Assembly: GCF_036417845.1 (NCBI RefSeq)
Contig: NC_089990.1
Coordinates: 4,104,001 to 4,168,000 of the forward strand
Length of the DNA stretch: 64,000 nt
Direction: 5' to 3'
Origin: Apteryx mantelli
Taxonomy: Eukaryota > Chordata > Aves > Apterygiformes > Apterygidae
Every line of letters begins with the position of its first letter. Positions within the stretch are counted from its first letter, which is position 1. The notes beneath the pieces were generated by a model, which did no database searches, had not been told where the DNA came from, and was given only the letters and a program-made list of their open reading frames with translations. The translations under genes were made by a program, and so were the position numbers. This document shows positions 49,401-61,400 of this stretch, in pieces.

Positions 49401-52400
49401 AACATTAACAGGACTCAGTTGCTGTGTTACAGCCGGCTACGTCTCACGGTTCGTGGGTGCCCAATCCTTGTGCGCGCCTCATTGCCTTGAGGAGAAAGCA
49501 CATTCCTAGGCCGACGGATCGGAGGAAAAGTTTGCAAATGTGACCAGGGCGCCACTTCACAACTCAGAGGCAGAGTCAAAGAAGAGAGCTATTTTCAAGC
49601 CCCATGTTTTTAAGAGAATCTGTTGATATCTTTTTTTGGTCCTGTTCCTTGGTCTCCAGATGGTTGTGCTCAGAGCGGCTGCAGCAGACACCCTGTTTCC
49701 CCACATCTTTCCCTAGTCCCGAGCTGGCCCTGGGCGTACGCGCACGCTCAGCCTCGGCGGCAGCCGCACACGAACCGCGTGCGCCGTGCAAGGCGGCGCT
49801 GTGCCGGAGCCCGCCGTGCCGGCCCCGCGGGAGCCGACGCGCCCTGGGTGCCGCAGAGCCCCACGCGCCGGCTCGCCTGCGGGAGGCAGTTGGCGCCTGG
49901 CCCCAAAACCGCTGCAAGGGCTCAGCACCGCTGTGCTCGGGGCCAGAGCCGGGGCCCGGGCTGCCCTGGGCAATACAGGCGCAGCCTGCGGGGCATTTCC
50001 AGACATCCAGGGCCAGGGGGACCCAGGCTTCCCTGGATGATTCCCACCCTGTGTGGGGGGAGCAGAAAGGGAGCTCTCTGGACCCCGAAACGGCTAGGGG
50101 CAGGGGGCTAAGCTACACTTCGATGCTACACGCAGGTCTCTCCTGCTGGACTCGCAGGGTGCCGGCGGGTCAGGGACACTCCGCTGTCGGGGCTGACAGC
50201 GAGCGCGTGCAGCCTCAGAGGAGGGCTTCCCCTGCTGACCTGCCAGGGGTCTCATCCACCTCCGAGTGCCGCAGGATAACACGTTGGCTCCGGCTGTGTC
50301 CGACTCCCATTCAACAGTGGCCGCGGGACCAGCAGGGGTCAAGGTGGCCAAGACCCTTCAAGGGACAGCGCATGACAGGCCAAGTCCCAGGGTGGGATGC
50401 ACGGGAGGGATGTCCCTGGGGACACAGAGGGGCACAGCAGAGCCCAGAGGCTCCCCCCAGGCGAGGGAGGCCGGCGCCCGCCCGGCCCCAGCGGGCCTTC
50501 CCTCAACTGCGCCGGCTCCTTTAAGGGAGAAAGTGATGCTCGGAACTTTATGAATGGCGGGCCCCGCCCCCGGCTCGCCTGCCCGGCGCGCAGCCAATCG
50601 CGGCGTCCCGAGCCTGCCGCAGCCAGCTCACGCGCCGCCCTTAAAGGCGCCGCGCCGCCGTCAGCGCTGCTCCTGCTCTCGCGCGCCGGGAGCAGAAACC
50701 AGCGTCGCCGCGGCCCTGACGGGGTCTTCCAGTCTGTGCCCACCAGCGGGGCAGGGGCAAGGTTCACCTCAGCCTGACAGACAGGCGGATGTGTTAGGGT
50801 ACGGCCCGGCTGCCTTTTCAGGCTTGACCCCGGCGGGGAGCCAGTCCTCCCCGCACGAGCCGCATCTGCGATCCCCCTTGGCGCCAGCACGCGGAGAAGA
50901 AACAAGCAGAGCTTCCCCACTCCCAGCAAGGCGAGGGCCTCGGTGTCCTACATGCACGCGCCTTCCCCGAGGTCGTGGGGTGAGGTTTAACCCATGATCT
51001 GGAGCGCCGACCTGTGCAGCCCCCGGCACCGCTGCGGGGCCGGGGGTAGATGTGCCGCTTCACCCCACCCTGGCCTCCAAGGCTGCTTTGCACCGCGATG
51101 GTCCAGCCCCAAGGAGCAGCAGCTGGAGCTCCGGGTTGGGTTTAGTTTCACCCCAAAGGAAGCCAAGCCACGTGCTGTCATGAGCCACAGTGGTTTCCCA
51201 GCCACTCCTGGTCTGACACAGCTGTGCCCTTGGAGGAATGGAGCACCAAAGCTTACAAAAATCCCAAATCCCTGCAAAAATCCCAAATGAGCTTCGGCTT
51301 GGAAACCCGCCGCTGCGCACAGGGGGAAGAGCCACATGCAAGGTGCAAAGGGAGAGAGGAGCCGTCGGCACAGCGGCGGGACGGCAACGCGCTCGCGGAG
51401 CAGCGGGCAGAGCTTGCCCTGGCTTCGGCGGTGAAACGGGCCCCAGGAGCAGCCCGCGTCCGCCCCGCGCTGCAGCGCGCTGCCCCCTCCGTCGGTCTGG
51501 CACAACCCCTCGCCGCGGTCTGCCATAAACCAGACTGTGAACCGGCCTGGGCTAAAAGTAACCCCTAAACAGGGAGACCGCACGCACGGGCGGGCAGCAG
51601 GTTGTGAGGCTGCGGAAGCGCCCACAGCAAGGCACCACGCTGTCCAGGTCCGACTTCGGCTCCAGGCTCCGACGTGCCCGAATGCACCAGCCCAACGCGC
51701 CACCGAGGCCACCGGCCATGGCAGTCCTTCCCTTTAGTCTCAATGCTCGGAATAATTCCTTAGGAGCAGCACCGGGTAGGTCTTGCAAGGTACGACGGAC
51801 ACCTACGGACACCCTCCAAACAGCGAGTGGGAGCAATGTTTTAAAACATGCCCACGTGATCCAGCAAGGAAACCAAGCCCGTGCTCATACGGCACTTGGA
51901 TAGACTTGAAAATGCCATCGTGAGCTGGACTCTGGGAATCCCCCAGATTGGGAAGATACCGACAGGAGTTGGGGAAGGGGCCGGAGCTGAGCAAGAGGAG
52001 CAGCGAGTGCTCCTTTAAAAAGCGGGACGGCTCCCGAACCCGCGCCCATCCCTGCCTCCTGCCCTTCCAGCCGATGCCCTCAGTCCACCTACGGGCGCCA
52101 AGGGTAAGGCGCCTCTCGGCATAGCTCAGTACTGATCCTTCAAATCCGAAAGCCTAAAGACCCTCACGAGCCGTTATCGCGGCTGCTCTATTTCTACCAG
52201 CGCTGCTGCTGCCTCTGCCGCGGGAATCCTGGGCTCCGTCCAGCCCAGCGCCATTAAGATGCAGCGACGTCCCCCCAGCTCCCGCGCTCCGGATAGGAAG
52301 CAGCTGCCCTGCCAGGCTCCGCATTCAGGCGGGGTTTGTTCCTCCCCAAAACGGAGCTGAAAGCCCGTTTGCTGTGCAGAAACGCACCCGCGAGATTTGT

Positions 52401-55400
52401 CAGCAGCCTCCTGGGAGGCTGGGGCGGCTGCGCAGGGCAGCGGGGCGGGAGCGCGGGCACGGGGACCAAAATGGAAGCGGTGCCTGGCAGGTACTGGCTG
52501 GCTGGGGCTGTCGGAGAGGGGCTGGTGTCTGCTCAGCGCTGGCGCCCCGCAGATGCCAGCACATGGTCTGTCGCACGGGACCGCGCGCTTGCACCAGCAC
52601 AAAGCAAAACTGCCCTAAAGCAAGCAGCAATGGCAGCTCAAAAGGATGGACGGACGGACAACCCTATCTCCGGCACGGCTTTCCGGAAGCGGGGGGCGAG
52701 CGGCACTGGCTCGCAGGCGCAGGGCCGCTGCTCGGCAGCGCTGTTGTTCCCGCTTCACTTTCTCGCTGCGCCAGCAGCAGGGGGGGCACAAGGTCGGCGT
52801 CTGCAGGGGAACGACGGCTTCCTGCAGCCCCAGCCGGAGCACGGACAAGCCGGGCTGGCGGCTCCCGCTTCCGTAGCAGGGCCCGTTTCCGCGCGGCAGG
52901 GCCGTCCGGCCGCCCGCACCTCCTCGCCGGCGGTTCCCTGCTCCTGGAGGCGTCCGTGCAGACGGGCGAGCTGCTTCTCGCCACGGGTTTCTCACGCATT
53001 GGCCCGGCTCAAGCAGGTCGCAGCGGCTCGAGCTCTGCCATTGCCGGCGGCGGGAGCTGCAAGCGGGGCTGGGGACGAAGCCGGGACAACAGGAAACTTA
53101 TTTACGCTGACGGATGCGAGAAGAGAGCGGCACTTACTGCAGGCGCGACGGGACACTTCATCTCGCTTCCTTTTCTCGGCGGTGGGGTGGCAGCCAGCGC
53201 CCCGGCCCCCGCGGCGGCAGCCGTCGCTCTGCCCCGCAGCTTAGCACTAAGTATCTCCCCCTTAGAAAGCTTCCCCGGCTCTCGTGTGTGCCGTTTGCCG
53301 TCTCGAGGGCTTTCCCGAAACCCGCTTCGGAAATGCCACACAGCCCCCGCCGGAGCCTGGGAAACGCGTCGCCCCGGAGCCGGGTGCTCGGGTGTCACCC
53401 AGCCCCGACGCCACTTGGACCTTCGGGAACCGAAACCGAAGCGCCCAGGTGCCGGCGCCAGTGCCGAGGCCCCTCTCCCGCCTGTCGAGGTCCCGGCTAT
53501 GAAAGGAGGAGGCTGCAAATAACAAAGCGTCGGGAAAGAACGACGGGAATTATTTCAGGGCTGGGAAAAACCTGCCTCGCGCAGTGAAAGCGAAGCAGCC
53601 AAATCCGTTTCGTTTATCTGCAGGAAAGCGGAGAGGGAAGTCAGACGCATCTATAAATACCTACACGTTGGGAACATTTCTGATTGCTGCGGCCCTTGAT
53701 CCCAGCAAACAAAGGCAGCAAAACCTCCCGGGGCCGGGAGCTAACGCGAGAGAAATGCAGGCTGGCAGCAAGCGCAGGTTTTCAGCGGCGAGGATACCTA
53801 ACCGTCGGGACAGCGGATTCCCCAGCACGTGCACTCTTAAAACCAAGGCGAGATAGCTGCTGCTAAAGGACCCGTCGCAACGCACACACACGTTCGGGGC
53901 CTGGTGCAAGAGCCGATACTCTCCGGAGCCTGGGATAGTTAGGAAGAAAAATCCTTAAAATCTGCAGGCCGGACTGGTTCCCCCCCCCCCAGCCGTTACG
54001 GGTTTTTGCAACCCTCCCCGGAGCCACCTTCCCCTTCTCTGAGCACAGCAGACTCACTGCCAGAGACTGGAAATTTGCTCCAGGTTTTTAGTTAAAAAAA
54101 GCAGCTTTTTTCTAAAACAATCTCCTACTCTGTAAAAATGTGTTTTGTCAAAACTCGTGTTTTGGCTGTTCCCTTTCTCCCGTGGGAGGAAGGTGCAGCG
54201 TCCCTGCAAGGGAAGGGTCCCGGCTCTGTTGCTCCCTGCACATCTGCCCTGCTCCCTGCTGCGGCCAAGCCGAGCCGAGCCGAGCCTCTCGCATCGTCCC
54301 ATTGCATCCCTAAAACCCCAGTCCTGCCCCTCCAACATCCCTAAAGACTTGGAGAAAGTTGGAAAAGACTTGGAAAAGACAGAGAGAAGCAAAAGGAAAA
54401 GGAGAAATTAAACAGTAAGGGGGAAAAAAAAAAGGAGGATGGGGCATTACCCGTTTTATTGCAGTCCAGAACGAGACGGAAAACATTTAAAAAGGAGAGA
54501 GAAGAAGCGGTGACCCGTTCACCTGTCCAACGTTTCGGGAGAAGAGCTCCCGCGCAGACGCCGTTCCGAGCGCCGCCGAGGCCGACGCGGTGCGCGCGGC
54601 GCTCGAAACCCCGCGGCCGCCCCGGCGCGGAGCCTCACCTGGGGCAGGGCGCCACGCGCGCCCACCAGCAGGCCGCGGACGCTGGCCGGCGCCTCCGTCC
54701 TCCGCGCCGTCACCCGCACCAGGCGCGGCCGGGCCCCCGCCGGCGGCCTCCGCTCGGCGCCCTGCAACGAGACGCGCGGGCGGCTAGCGGGGGTTCCCGC
54801 GGCGTGGGGGGTCCCCGCCGCCCCCCGCTCGCGCCCGCCTTGAGGTGTCAACGCTTTTACCGACCGTGGCGTCTCCCGGGGGGCGGAATAGGGTCGGTGC
54901 CTGCTAGAGACGCCCGGAAAAGCAACCCCGGGGGCTCGCCGCCCCCCCCCTCCCGGCCCCCGCCGCTCGCTGCAGGGCTCGACGCCACCGAAAAGGGGCT
55001 GTTGGCTTTTCCCAGCGGTGCCCCCCCCCCCCCCCCGGTGCCGCCCCGGTGCGACGGGGCCGGCGGAACCGCCCGGGAGCGGTTTTTTAGGAGGCTGTTG
55101 AAAATTAAAGCCGATGCAAAGGAGAGGCACCAAATTTATGGGGGGGGCTGAAAGAAAAAAAAGAGAAAAATCCGGCGAAGGGGAAGCTAAAGGACTCGAG
55201 CTCCCTCTGGGAAGGTGGCTGCGGGATGGGGCTTACCTCGGGGGGGCCGGGGGGCTCGGCCGGGGGGCCGGGTGCGCCTGCCCCGACCTGCTGCCTGCCG
55301 GTGCTGGGGCTGGTGCTGGGGGCCGGGGTCGGTTCGGCGAGCGACGCCGGGGCCGAGCGCAGCGTCAGGTCGTAGAACTCGTGGATATCTGCAAAACAGC

Positions 55401-58400
55401 GCCGAGAGGTGCCCAGGACCGGGGAAGCGAGCCGCCGCGCCGCCGGGACGCCCGCCCCATCCCATCCCATCCCGTTCCATCCCGTCCCACCACCCGGCCG
55501 GGTGCGGGCATCTCCGTCCGTCCGGGCCTCGAGGGGAGCTTGCCAGCACCCCGTTTGCGGGTGCAGAAGCGTGTTATTAAGAAATAGCGCTCGCAGGAGG
55601 CACAGAGGCTGTTTGAAGATGCCGCACTGGCATAAGCGCAGAAAGGAGGGAAGCGGGGCTGGACAGCAGGGCGAGGGAGGCTATTAAAAGCGAGGAGACG
55701 TTCTTCTAAACAGCCGAAGTTGTGTCCAAAGGAGAAAAACAGACAGAATGGTAAATGCTGCCAGGTTAAATGCAGAGCTCCGAGAAGGTCGGCCAGAAGA
55801 GTTTGGGAAGAGCCTCGCGAAAGGCCTAAAACAGTAATAAAACCCTGCACGCGCCTGGGAGACAGGGAGCCCGTCGGGGAGTCCGCAGGGCCAAAAAGTG
55901 AGCGTGCCATGAATAAGCACCCGGGGAGGGTAAAGCCACAGCAGAGAGGCTCAACTCATCTCTGTATCTGCGCCTGCTGCGGAGGAGGCCGGAGAGCCCC
56001 GTGAAGGGGTGCGAAGGGTTACGGACAGACGGACGGTACCAAACCCCGGTGGCGCAGGGCGTTCGCCCAAGCGATCCGAGGGCGCTCGAGGACGAAACAC
56101 GGACCTACCTGCTCCAGTGGGCAATTTCTCCTTTTAAACCGTCCCCCAGCAGGGGACTGCGGGGTATTAAATGCCCATTTTTAAAAGATTTCCAGTGGAA
56201 ACCTGGCAAGGCGCTGGGAAAGGGTCCTCAGCCGCCCTGGCAGCCTGTCTGGCTGGTTCGATACACTGGGATGGGCTCCAGACCGGCCGTACCGCTGCGA
56301 AGGAGATCTTGGAGCTACGGTCGATAATTCTGGGGAAGTGATAACCTAATTCACGGCTCAGGAAATACCGGAGCTACAAAACACTTGAGGCCGGAAGAAT
56401 CGCTGGCTCCCCGCAGCCGGCTCGGAAGAGCATCCAGCACTCAGAGCGGAGTAAGACGGGGGCATCTCCACCGCAGCCGCCGGGAGTGCCGGGAAAGCAG
56501 CCCGGAGCCGGCGGAAAATTGACCCGAGGTCGCGGTGACCCGTCATCACGCAGCCGGACAAACGGGACTTTGTTTCAGGGCAAAAACATCTCTCCCTCCC
56601 GTTATAAAAATAAGTCGTTGCCTAACAGGCAGCCAGGGGCTCCTCATGGCACGGCTTACGCACGGCTCCGCTCGGGATGTGCCAAACTCCGGGGAAACGA
56701 AAACAGGATTTCAAGAGCATGCGGCCCCCCAGCCTGCCCCGTCTGCACGCGGACCGCGGCCCCGGGAGCCGCAGCCGCCCGCCTGGCAGCCCCGCTCGGC
56801 CGGCAAAAGGCATCGCAGTGACACGGGTGTCTCGCAGGCCGTGGGCACGGGCGTAATTCAAGTTAAATTACATTTACTTGTTTCCTTCACTTCCTTTGGG
56901 CTTTGCGGCTTTGCTTCACCTGCGCGTTTTAAGAACGGCGCTACCCTCGTAAGGGGACGTTGCGGCAGCAACAGCCGATGCCGCACGCGCTGTCGTGCAG
57001 CCCAGTTGCTGTCTGACGGCAGCGTAAATCCGCCCTGGCTCCAGTAAGGAAGAGCAACTCAAGATTTATGCAGAGTAACTCAGATCGGAATTAGCCTAAC
57101 AATTTCCTCCTGGGGCCAATACATCAAACGAACGGCACCAAACCTTCCCGTCGCACCGGAAGCGGAGGGATAATGCAGCATCCTCGTGCCGACCAGCGCG
57201 CGCGCTTGCAGAAAATGACCTTCCTGCTCCGATGGGTGCGGATTTGCTCCGAGAAACTCCACTCTCGCAGCAGCGGCACGGTGCTGGTGTGACCCCGGCG
57301 CCGCGGCGAGTCTGCACCGGCGACCGCTCGGCCGCGGGAAAGGAGCCGGCCCCGGAGGGCTTGCGGGAGGAGCGCTGCCTTTTTGGCCGCCGCCGGCCTG
57401 GGCGGGCGAGCGTGCACACGCCGAGCTTCTCCGGCCGGCTTCGCCCTCCGCGCGGGGCACAACGGCCCCTTTCAGGCTGCTCCGGGAGGGAAAGGTCAGC
57501 AGAGTGGCTCCTGTGGGTGATGGGCGATGCTGGGCGGCACGGCACGGCGCGGAGCATCTTCCCAGCCGGGCTCCAGGAGCGGGAATTGCTGCGAACGGCA
57601 CCTCTGCCCTCGCTGGCTCCGACCCCCGTTTGCAGGGAGCGGAGCCGCAACGCCGGGCGGGGAGCGTCACAGCCGGCTGCGCTTGGCTGGGGCGGCAACG
57701 GTGCCAAAAAACATGAAAAGCAGCACAAAGAGCAGCACGGGGTGTTTTTGTGGCACCCAGCACCCTTTTTCTGGGCTGTTTCCCTACAAATCATGAGCTT
57801 GGCTCAGCGATCTCGGCCAAATCAAGCGAAAGGCCGGGAGGAGGGAGCCAGTAAATCCCATTTTCCCTGCGTGCGGCCCAAGAATTTCTTCCGTGCCGGA
57901 GCCGCGGTCGGCGCGTCCCTGAGCAGAGCAGCGCGCGGGGCCACAAAAGAGCCGATTCATGCCAAAGCCTACAAAAAGCCGAATCTCTTCGGTTTTCCAC
58001 GTGGGACGTCCGGGCATTTGGCATTTCTGGTAACGATCGCGCAACGCGTTTCGGGGTGCAAACTCAGCAGGGCCAGCGCGCGTCTCAGGGCAGCGCTGCC
58101 CGTAGGCGGGCGAGGTCTGCGTCCAAGCACGTACCAGCCCCGCGTTCCCGAAAGCCTGCGGGAGGACGAGGCTCCGCTGGCCGGGATCTCTCCGGAGCCG
58201 GACGCATCTGCCGCCGCGCGGGGCAGCGAAAGGGGAGCGCCGCGGGAGGCGTTCAACCCTCGCAGCGCCTCCCTCCGAAAACTCCCCGCCTGCGGCTCTG
58301 TCCCAGCTTCGGGGAAAAGGGCGAGCGAAAAGCAAAGAAAGGCTGGAAACGCTCCACCCTCCCGGAGCGAGCCAGGGCCGTCGCCACGCTCCGACGGGCC

Positions 58401-61400
58401 GGGACCGCGGGAGCCGAGAGCCGCCGGCGCGCATCCGCCGCAGCGAGCAGCAGCCCGGCAGCGTCCCGCGTCCCTGCGCTGGGACGGAGGAATTTGCACA
58501 CGCGCATGCTTCGGGGGGGGGGGGGGGGAGGAAGCAATTAAGGCAAATTCCTCGTTAGGTAAACACTTCTAGAGAAAGCTTGCCGTGGCGGGGGGGGACT
58601 AATATCCTGTTCAACCAGTTCAGAAAGGGCACCGGAGGAGCGGCGCTCCCTCGTGCCCGTGCTGGTGGGACGCGAGGGCGGGCGGCTCGGAGCGGCGCGT
58701 CGGGAAGGTCCGCGCGCACACGCGCTCTGCCCGGCTACGTTCCCGCCACCACGCTCCTGCGCTGAAATGAAGCGTCGGGCTTCGTGCCACCTTGGGATGC
58801 TCCCGTGGAGGGGTGGGATCCCCCCACCTGTGCCAGGGGGATCGCAGCAGTCGCTGGGGGCCACGGCCCTGAACCCGCAGCAGTGTCCCCGCGCAGTTTA
58901 ATGCAGACTGTGACAATGTCCAGAGCGGTTGTGTAAACCAGGGGTCCAGAAAGGAGGTGCACGCCGGCCCCGCGCGCTACCGGAGCTGCTCCTTGTCCGT
59001 GTCCCTGCTACCAAGTCCACTTCACAACGACAAGCTTGGGCTGAAAGCCTCTACGGGTGATGCACAAACATCAAGAACAAGGAAAGTGAGAGTAAAACAG
59101 CTCCGGATCCACCCCGGAGGAGGGACACAGAGGAACCAAGCTCTTCGTGACACTCGTCCCGTGACCGTCTTCTGCTTTTCGCTGGGGAAACTGAGCCACG
59201 GGGTGATGCTCGCAACCTGGTGCCGGGGTCTGTGCTGAGATGCTGCAAGTTGCAAGCACATGGGCATGGGACTAGCAGCCGGTGCTCCTGCAGGAGTCCT
59301 GCTTTCTGCCCCCACCTACCCCACTCCGGGCCGGCTCATGCGGGAGCTCCTGCTGACCCCTGCATGGCCAAACACCGATGGCCGGCTTCACCTCGCGCGT
59401 CCCACTGACGCCTCTCCGCGAGAGGGGGCGGCTGAGCCACTGCCCACCCCGACCCTGCGCAGGGCCAAGGGATGCTCCTCCTTGAACAGGTACGGGCAGG
59501 AGAGAAGGAGCAGCAGGGAAAGGTGCTAAGAGGGCCAAGAGACAGAGAGAAGTGGGAGATGCTAATCTGGACTCTTGCAGGCAGAGAAAAGGGTGTCTGG
59601 CTGCAGGGTGTGAAGAAAAGATGCGAGCTGCCAAGATGGGACAGCGCTCTGGAGGAGCACCGGGGCCAAGAGTGGGACAAAACGTGCCGAGGACGGTGCA
59701 GAGCCAACCCTAGACCTCGTGCTGCCCTGGGCTGTGGGTCCTCCCGAGCCCTGCCAGTGAACGTGGCTGGTGGCAATGGCCTGAGCCCGTGGGAAGGAAA
59801 GGGAAACATGGTTTCCTCCAAAAGACCTGGGAATGGCAACCTCAAGGACTGCACGCGTTTCCCCTGGGGCCTCCAGGAAGCAGCACTTAAGGAGAGGAGC
59901 AGCGAGGGAGCTCCTGCCTCTCGCGGCACATTGGATCTTCTGTAAATCCTTTGCTGGGATTATCTTCAAAACTTGTGCCCTAAGAGAAACCGCAAAACCA
60001 GAACCTGGCCTGTTCCAGCGGGGAACGGAGCCAAGCGACTTCGGAGTCCAAAACACCAGATTTTTTTTTTTTAAATCCTTCACAAAGAAAGTGCGTTTTC
60101 AAATGACATCATACAGTGAGGTATCCACGCACTTCGCACAGAGCTGTGTAGTCCAGCGCGACTCCAGCTGTGTTTGTCTAATTCCACACAGACAGTGCTA
60201 CACTGTGCTCAAAATGGCATTTGCTGGTCCCCAGCCCGAAGCCAAGCCCGGCCGTCAAGCCCACTCCTTGTGTGAGATGCAGTCGCTTGCACGGCATGTC
60301 ACTCGCAAGCGCTCGCGGGTCGAAGCGTGAGAAAGGCCGGGCTGCTCCGAACGGAGCTGCGTGCGTGTGAATTCTCCCAAGCAAAGGCAGAAAATCTAGT
60401 TTTCCTTCGGGCTGGCAGCAAGCATGGGAAGCAGCAGGTTGAAGTGGGTGCAGGAGGGACCAGGACCCCTTTGGGGACTGTTGTCTGCACGGCGGCACAG
60501 CCGAAACACGGTGCTGCACAGCCTGGTGGTGACTGCAGACAGGAGCCCGGGTGTTTGCATGGGATGTCCCCAGCCTGGTCAGGACACGGGCCCCCAGGCA
60601 GGATTGGGGCAGCCTCGGTCACCGCCCTGGCATCTCCAGCAGTCAGCAGAGCCCACTGACCACAAAGCTTCAGGGACCAGAAGGAAGGGGCTTACCCAGC
60701 AGAGCCTGGAAGAGCTCGCTTTGGAAGATGTGTGAGACCTTTCCAATGGAGGCTTTCAACTCCTGCTCCTCTGGAGACCTCAAGGTGCTTTGGTATCTGG
60801 TCAGAATTTCCACTGCCCGTTCGGTGTCTGCAGAGATGACACAGGAGTAATGAGGTGTTAATGCCAAAAGCTAGCTACACATCATCTGGGAAGGCTTAGG
60901 GGCACTGCCTTAGAGCAGTGCAAAGGGGTGGCCTTGGTAAGACCTCAAGTTGCCTTCCAGCTCCAGATTTTTGAGTCAGCCAGCGACAAAAGCAGCCTCC
61001 TTGCACACACTCGGAAGAGCTTAGCACCTCTTCCTTTCTGGTGAACTTCCAGGCACACCAGTGAAGTCGGTGAGCCCAGCTAACCTGGCTGGGAGCTGCA
61101 GACAACGCATGGTGGAAAGCTGGACATGGGCTTTAAAGATGATTTTGCCCACTGGTGCTCTCTAACCCTCAGAGGCTAAACCCACAGTGACTTACCTCTA
61201 AACCTTTGCAGTGCTGGGCAATCTGAGCACAACTGCCATCTCCCTGGCAGGAAAACCATTTAGGAGCTGGACCCATCCCTGTTGCACAGGGTTATTAGCG
61301 CTAGCATGAGGAACTCTTCACAGTCTCCCATGTGGGGCCAGATGTCTGCAGTGAAGATGATCACTACAGCCTGTCCCCTTCGTCTAGTGCAAGATATCGT

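Larger units (their letters stand above)
43436..54638 (-). other. DLG3: DLG3 intron between L27 exons and SAP102 start exon
   Basis: The 11 kb contain the SAP102 promoter island, a probable degraded CR1-like segment at about 44390-44650, a GT-rich tract near 45939-45970, a G15 run at 49271-49285 and a promoter-like block at about 50500-50720. The rest is unique sequence with no recognisable exon. Confidence 0.65.
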
